NCBI GenBank assembly: GCA_001940645.1 | Contig: MDVS01000043.1 | Span: 1 to 37,968, forward strand | DNA length: 37,968 nt | Source of the DNA: Candidatus Heimdallarchaeota archaeon LC_3 | GTDB taxonomy: Archaea; Asgardarchaeota; Heimdallarchaeia; Hodarchaeales; LC-3 | Reading direction: 5' to 3' | In this document: in pieces, positions 35,281-37,968 of the stretch | Numbering within the stretch: position 1 is the first letter of the stretch | Layout of the letters: every line of letters begins with the position of its first letter | Program-made: the position numbers and the translations under genes | Notes under the pieces: generated by a model | What the model was told of the DNA's origin: nothing | The model's database searches: none | What the model saw: only the letters and a program-made list of their open reading frames with translations

Positions 35281-35883
35281 AAACTTTCACCTGCTTTACA
35301 GAAATTGAGTCTAGATTATCGAATAGATGGTAAAAGTACTTATTCTGTTCAGAAAGTTGATCATGATGCAAAAAAGAAAGCCAAAGATCAGACAAGAGGT
35401 CGTAAACGTACGCGTTTTGTAAAATATGAACAAATAGTCAAGTTTATGGGTGAATTTGAAAAGTGGTCTTTTTTTACTCATCCAACGTCTGGTGAACGTA
35501 TTTTCTATAAAAAGTCATTTGTGACCTTGAAAGCAGGAGGACAATGCATAATCTATGCGTACAAAAATGAAAAGTATAAAAATCCTAAATTTATCATGGT
35601 GAACCCTAAGCGTAATCATATGCCTGATCCGCGGACTATTTATCGTGATTATTCTTTTAGATGGGTGATTGAAGTGTGTCACAGAGAAATAGAGCAACAA
35701 TTTAATATTGGTAAGTGTCAAAGCCGAGATATGTGGATTGTTAATGGTTTTCTTATGTTAGTGGGCCTTATATTTTCAGTTTGGAAAGTAACAATCTTTT
35801 TTGATTCACAAAAGGTTAATAATCAACTTGGATGTCCAACTTGGGCTAACTGGTTTCATGAACAATATATCAAGAGTCATTAA
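35263..35883 (+). pseudogene. C-terminal fragment of an IS4-like transposase
   Basis: The 206-residue frame has the IS4-superfamily C-terminal block YRDYSFRWVIEVCHREIEQQ with its catalytic Glu, followed by NIGKCQSRDMW and a hydrophobic end. The two catalytic Asp regions that should lie before it are not present, so the N-terminal half is lost. The ATG at 35263 lies inside the RAM-gene junction and is unlikely to be a native start. It is not closely like the complete IS at 7.1-8.5 kb. No inverted end was found after 35883. Confidence 0.7.
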
Positions 35884-36076
35884 GAGCTGATTTTTGTAAA
35901 ATAAGGTGATGAGAAAAATGAAAAAAAGGGAAAAATTCATGAGTTCAAAAAAAGCAACTCGAGTAAACTGATAACAAATCTAATACCAAAATGGGTAATC
36001 TTACTTTACTAAAGTCAACAACTAGACAAAATTTTTTTATTTATACAATTTTCAATCCTGAATAGAGGTGAAATTG

Positions 36077-36548
36077 GTGAAGGATAGCGAAAGTACAGAA
36101 TATAATCAAATCTCAGAAGATTGGCGACATCGTGATAATTTCACTTGGCAACTCCCTTCTGTTATTCTTGTAATTGGAAGTGCATTAATTGTAACGGCAT
36201 TTGGACTTGACATTGATCTTAGATATTTAAATACCGTTAGAATAATATTACTTGGACTTGGTGCACTTTTGTCATTTAGTTTGACTTGGGCATTAATTCA
36301 AAACCTTTGGTATCAAGTCGGTAGTAGTCAAGCTCTCATAAATCTTCAAAATAATGAAGGAATCAGCGGTCAAAAATTGAAGAATAAATCACACAGAACT
36401 ATTAGATTCCAAAAATCTTAATATTACTTATTTAGAATTTGTAAAAAGGCTTGTTTTCAATTTAACTGGATCATTTTTGTTAATAATTTTATCTATATTA
36501 ACTGCAGTTATTTTAGTTTGGTTGTTTCTTGATATAATCATATCTTAA
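36077..36548 (+). pseudogene. Three-TM membrane protein split by a one-base frameshift
   Basis: I choose GTG 36077 because GAGGTG (36065-36070) lies just upstream. The frame gives a charged N-terminus with EDWRHRDNFTWQLPS, two membrane spans, and stops at 36421. A different frame continues at once with NITYLEFVKRLVFNLTG and a third span, ending at 36548. Removing one A from the A-run near 36411-36415 joins them into about 156 residues. It may be a real mutation or a base-calling error. No family was recognised. Confidence 0.5.
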
Positions 36549-36615
36549 TCCCTCAATACACATAGAAATACTTTGTCTCTGGAAATCTTTTATTAGATTG
36601 TAAAGGAAATTTTAA

Positions 36616-36825
36616 GTCTCTGAAACACATGGAGACGGTAAACCTCATATTGAAGTTGATTTACTGGGTTTTCACTTCGTATCTTCTGAAAGAGGAGCGA
36701 AATTTGAAAGAATGATTAAAAAAGATTTAGATGGGCTTCTTTACTGGGTCTTTAGAGATGTAACTTTAAATATGGCTTATCCTATGAATTCAAAAATAGG
36801 AGTGAAAATCAAGAACTTTTATTAA
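36616..36825 (+). other. Possible gene remnant, about 69 residues, no start
   Basis: After a TAA at 36613 the frame is open to a TAA at 36825 and reads like a soluble protein (HGDGKPHIEVDLLGFHF, then KKDLDGLLYWVFRDV). There is no start codon at its beginning; an internal ATG would leave a very short product. It could be the 3' end of a lost gene. Confidence 0.25.
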
Positions 36826-37010
36826 CGATTAATATCGTATTTGTCATAATTTTCTTGATTACCTTTTTTTGCTCTTAGCAAGTTAATCCATTGGAATTCA
36901 TCAAGATAAATTTTTTTCATATATAAATTCGGCTTATTTTAATTATATAATGTAAAACTTTTAAGAAAATTAAACTCAGAAGTGATTCAAAAAACCAAAT
37001 ATTAGCTGTA

Positions 37011-37319
37011 ATGAGAGAAACGATACCATTTTCAATAAAAACGAAATTCATTCAGCATGAATTAGCAACTGATAAAAAAACTTCTGTTTATGAACAGAAA
37101 AAATTTATTTACCTATTTCAAAAAAAAATTCTATCTGATTTGCCATACATGTGCAAACAATCAATTTTCTTAACCTTCCATCCAATGGATACTAATATTA
37201 CAAATACATTAATTGATGATTCAGGAATACTCTTTGATAAACAAATACGGTCAATTTTATCAATCACTAGAAGTAAAATTAATAAAAATAGAAACAATAT
37301 TATAAATATCAAAATTTAA
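37011..37319 (+). CDS. Hypothetical protein, 102 residues
   Basis: No family was recognised. ATG 37011 opens a basic, Lys/Asn-rich soluble protein with a possible beta segment (YMCKQSIFLTF). A TATA-like TATATAATG near 36943 lies about 65 nt upstream, but there is no clear ribosome site. Composition is close to the AT-rich background, so it may not be a gene. Confidence 0.35.
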   Translation: MRETIPFSIKTKFIQHELATDKKTSVYEQKKFIYLFQKKILSDLPYMCKQSIFLTFHPMDTNITNTLIDDSGILFDKQIRSILSITRSKINKNRNNIINIKI

Positions 37320-37588
37320 TTATTTCAGTTAAATATAAAAATAAGTACGACTTTGGTAATAGATTTAAATTGAATTTCTTAGTGTAAATTAAAAAGAGAA
37401 AGGAAAAAATAAAGAGAGGAGAACAAGGAACAAGTTGTCAATTTATGCATAAAGAGATCTTAACTATTAATTTCACCATTGATTTCAGTCATGTCTTCTA
37501 ATTTATTTACGATAAAGTCACTACTGAAATTTAGAAATCACTTGTAAAAGTAATTTTGAGAAAAAAAGATAATTTCAAAATGAAAATC

Positions 37589-37968
37589 TTAAAATGAGTT
37601 AGAAATAAATTCTTTTAGCCTATTGATCTCGTCTGGCATGTGATCTGGACTTATTGAATCAACAACTATATCAATTCCTTTTGAATTTGTTTTTTTTCTC
37701 CCTAATGGTCCTCCTAATATATTTTCAAGCACATTCTCCAAATCACCTGTATTCCAAAAAAATATCCCATAATCCTCTAAAATTTGTATAAATTCTAAGT
37801 AACATTTATTGATTATTTCTTCACACTTAATTTCAAGAAATTTATCCAATTTTGTCATAATATTTTCTTTGAATACTTTTTTTCCAATAATGGTTTGTCT
37901 AAAATATTCTTGATTTTCAAACAACGCATCATTGTCTAAAACAAATTTCGCTTTTAAATTGAATTTCT
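37589..37968 (-). CDS. C-terminal part of an OLD-like TOPRIM nuclease (5' end off window)
   Basis: The frame is open to the right edge, so the gene continues outside; 126 residues are visible. It starts KAKFVLDNDALFENQEYF, where VLDND is the DxD motif of the TOPRIM domain of OLD-family (overcoming lysogenization defect) ATPase-nucleases. Further on, ILEDYGIFFWNTGDLENVL matches their typical closing segment of a glycine-led strand plus LE. The TTG at 37924 is internal. In this family an AAA ATPase domain precedes the TOPRIM; it would lie beyond 37968. These proteins often act in antiviral defence, alone or with a UvrD-like partner (Gabija). Confidence 0.6.
   Translation of the reverse strand, partial: KFNLKAKFVLDNDALFENQEYFRQTIIGKKVFKENIMTKLDKFLEIKCEEIINKCYLEFIQILEDYGIFFWNTGDLENVLENILGGPLGRKKTNSKGIDIVVDSISPDHMPDEINRLKEFISNSF

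Noticed and set aside
1..37968. CRISPR array
   Set aside because: No regularly spaced repeats of 24-40 bp were seen on either strand.

Overview
The window is visibly AT-rich and reads as an archaeal chromosome segment, most likely from an Asgard archaeon (Lokiarchaeia-like; this placement is inference). The archaeal signs are a TrmB-type regulator, stand-alone Lrp/AsnC RAM domains, a proteasome beta-type Ntn hydrolase, a NosD-like surface protein with a C-terminal PGW/transmembrane/KKRK tail, GGTG/GAGG-type ribosome sites with frequent TTG and GTG starts, and AglD-like and GT2/GT-C glycan genes. The Asgard hint is a Ras/Rag-like GTPase fused to a longin-like N-terminus and a V4R-like C-terminus, beside a response regulator whose output domain also looks longin-like. 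No rRNA, tRNA or CRISPR array was seen.

Region 1 (1-10.2 kb) is a surface-glycan block: an AglD-like membrane protein, an extended SDR epimerase, a Dpm1-like GT2, a UDP-sugar dehydrogenase and a polytopic GT-C-like protein. Two near-identical PLP-dependent decarboxylase genes in direct orientation bracket it. The left one is cut by the window edge. The right one carries two single-base frameshifts. A complete insertion sequence with perfect 18-bp inverted ends lies between the GT-C gene and the broken decarboxylase.

Region 2 (10.2-18.9 kb) holds a zinc-finger membrane protein, an unknown polytopic protein, then minus-strand genes: a dual-specificity phosphatase with a TrmB regulator, a quinone-oxidoreductase-like MDR protein, and a compact four-gene Liv-type ABC importer operon (ATPase, two permeases, ATPase) that lacks its substrate-binding protein here.

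Region 3 (19-28.1 kb) is accessory and partly decayed: a transposase remnant, an unknown membrane protein, a 700-residue trypsin-like protease/NUC nuclease fusion, a NosD-like surface protein, several gene remnants with in-frame stops, a proteasome beta-like hydrolase with T1/D17/K33 all in place, and the C-terminal part of a GmrSD-like HNH restriction enzyme.

Region 4 (28.1-34.6 kb) is a signalling block: the longin-like/GTPase/V4R-like fusion converges on a histidine kinase plus response regulator pair. A stand-alone RAM protein, a small membrane protein and an orphan receiver protein follow. Region 5 (34.7-37.97 kb) has small membrane proteins, a RAM gene cut by a transposase fragment, one frameshifted membrane gene, unassigned small ORFs, and the C-terminal part of an OLD-like TOPRIM nuclease running off the right edge.
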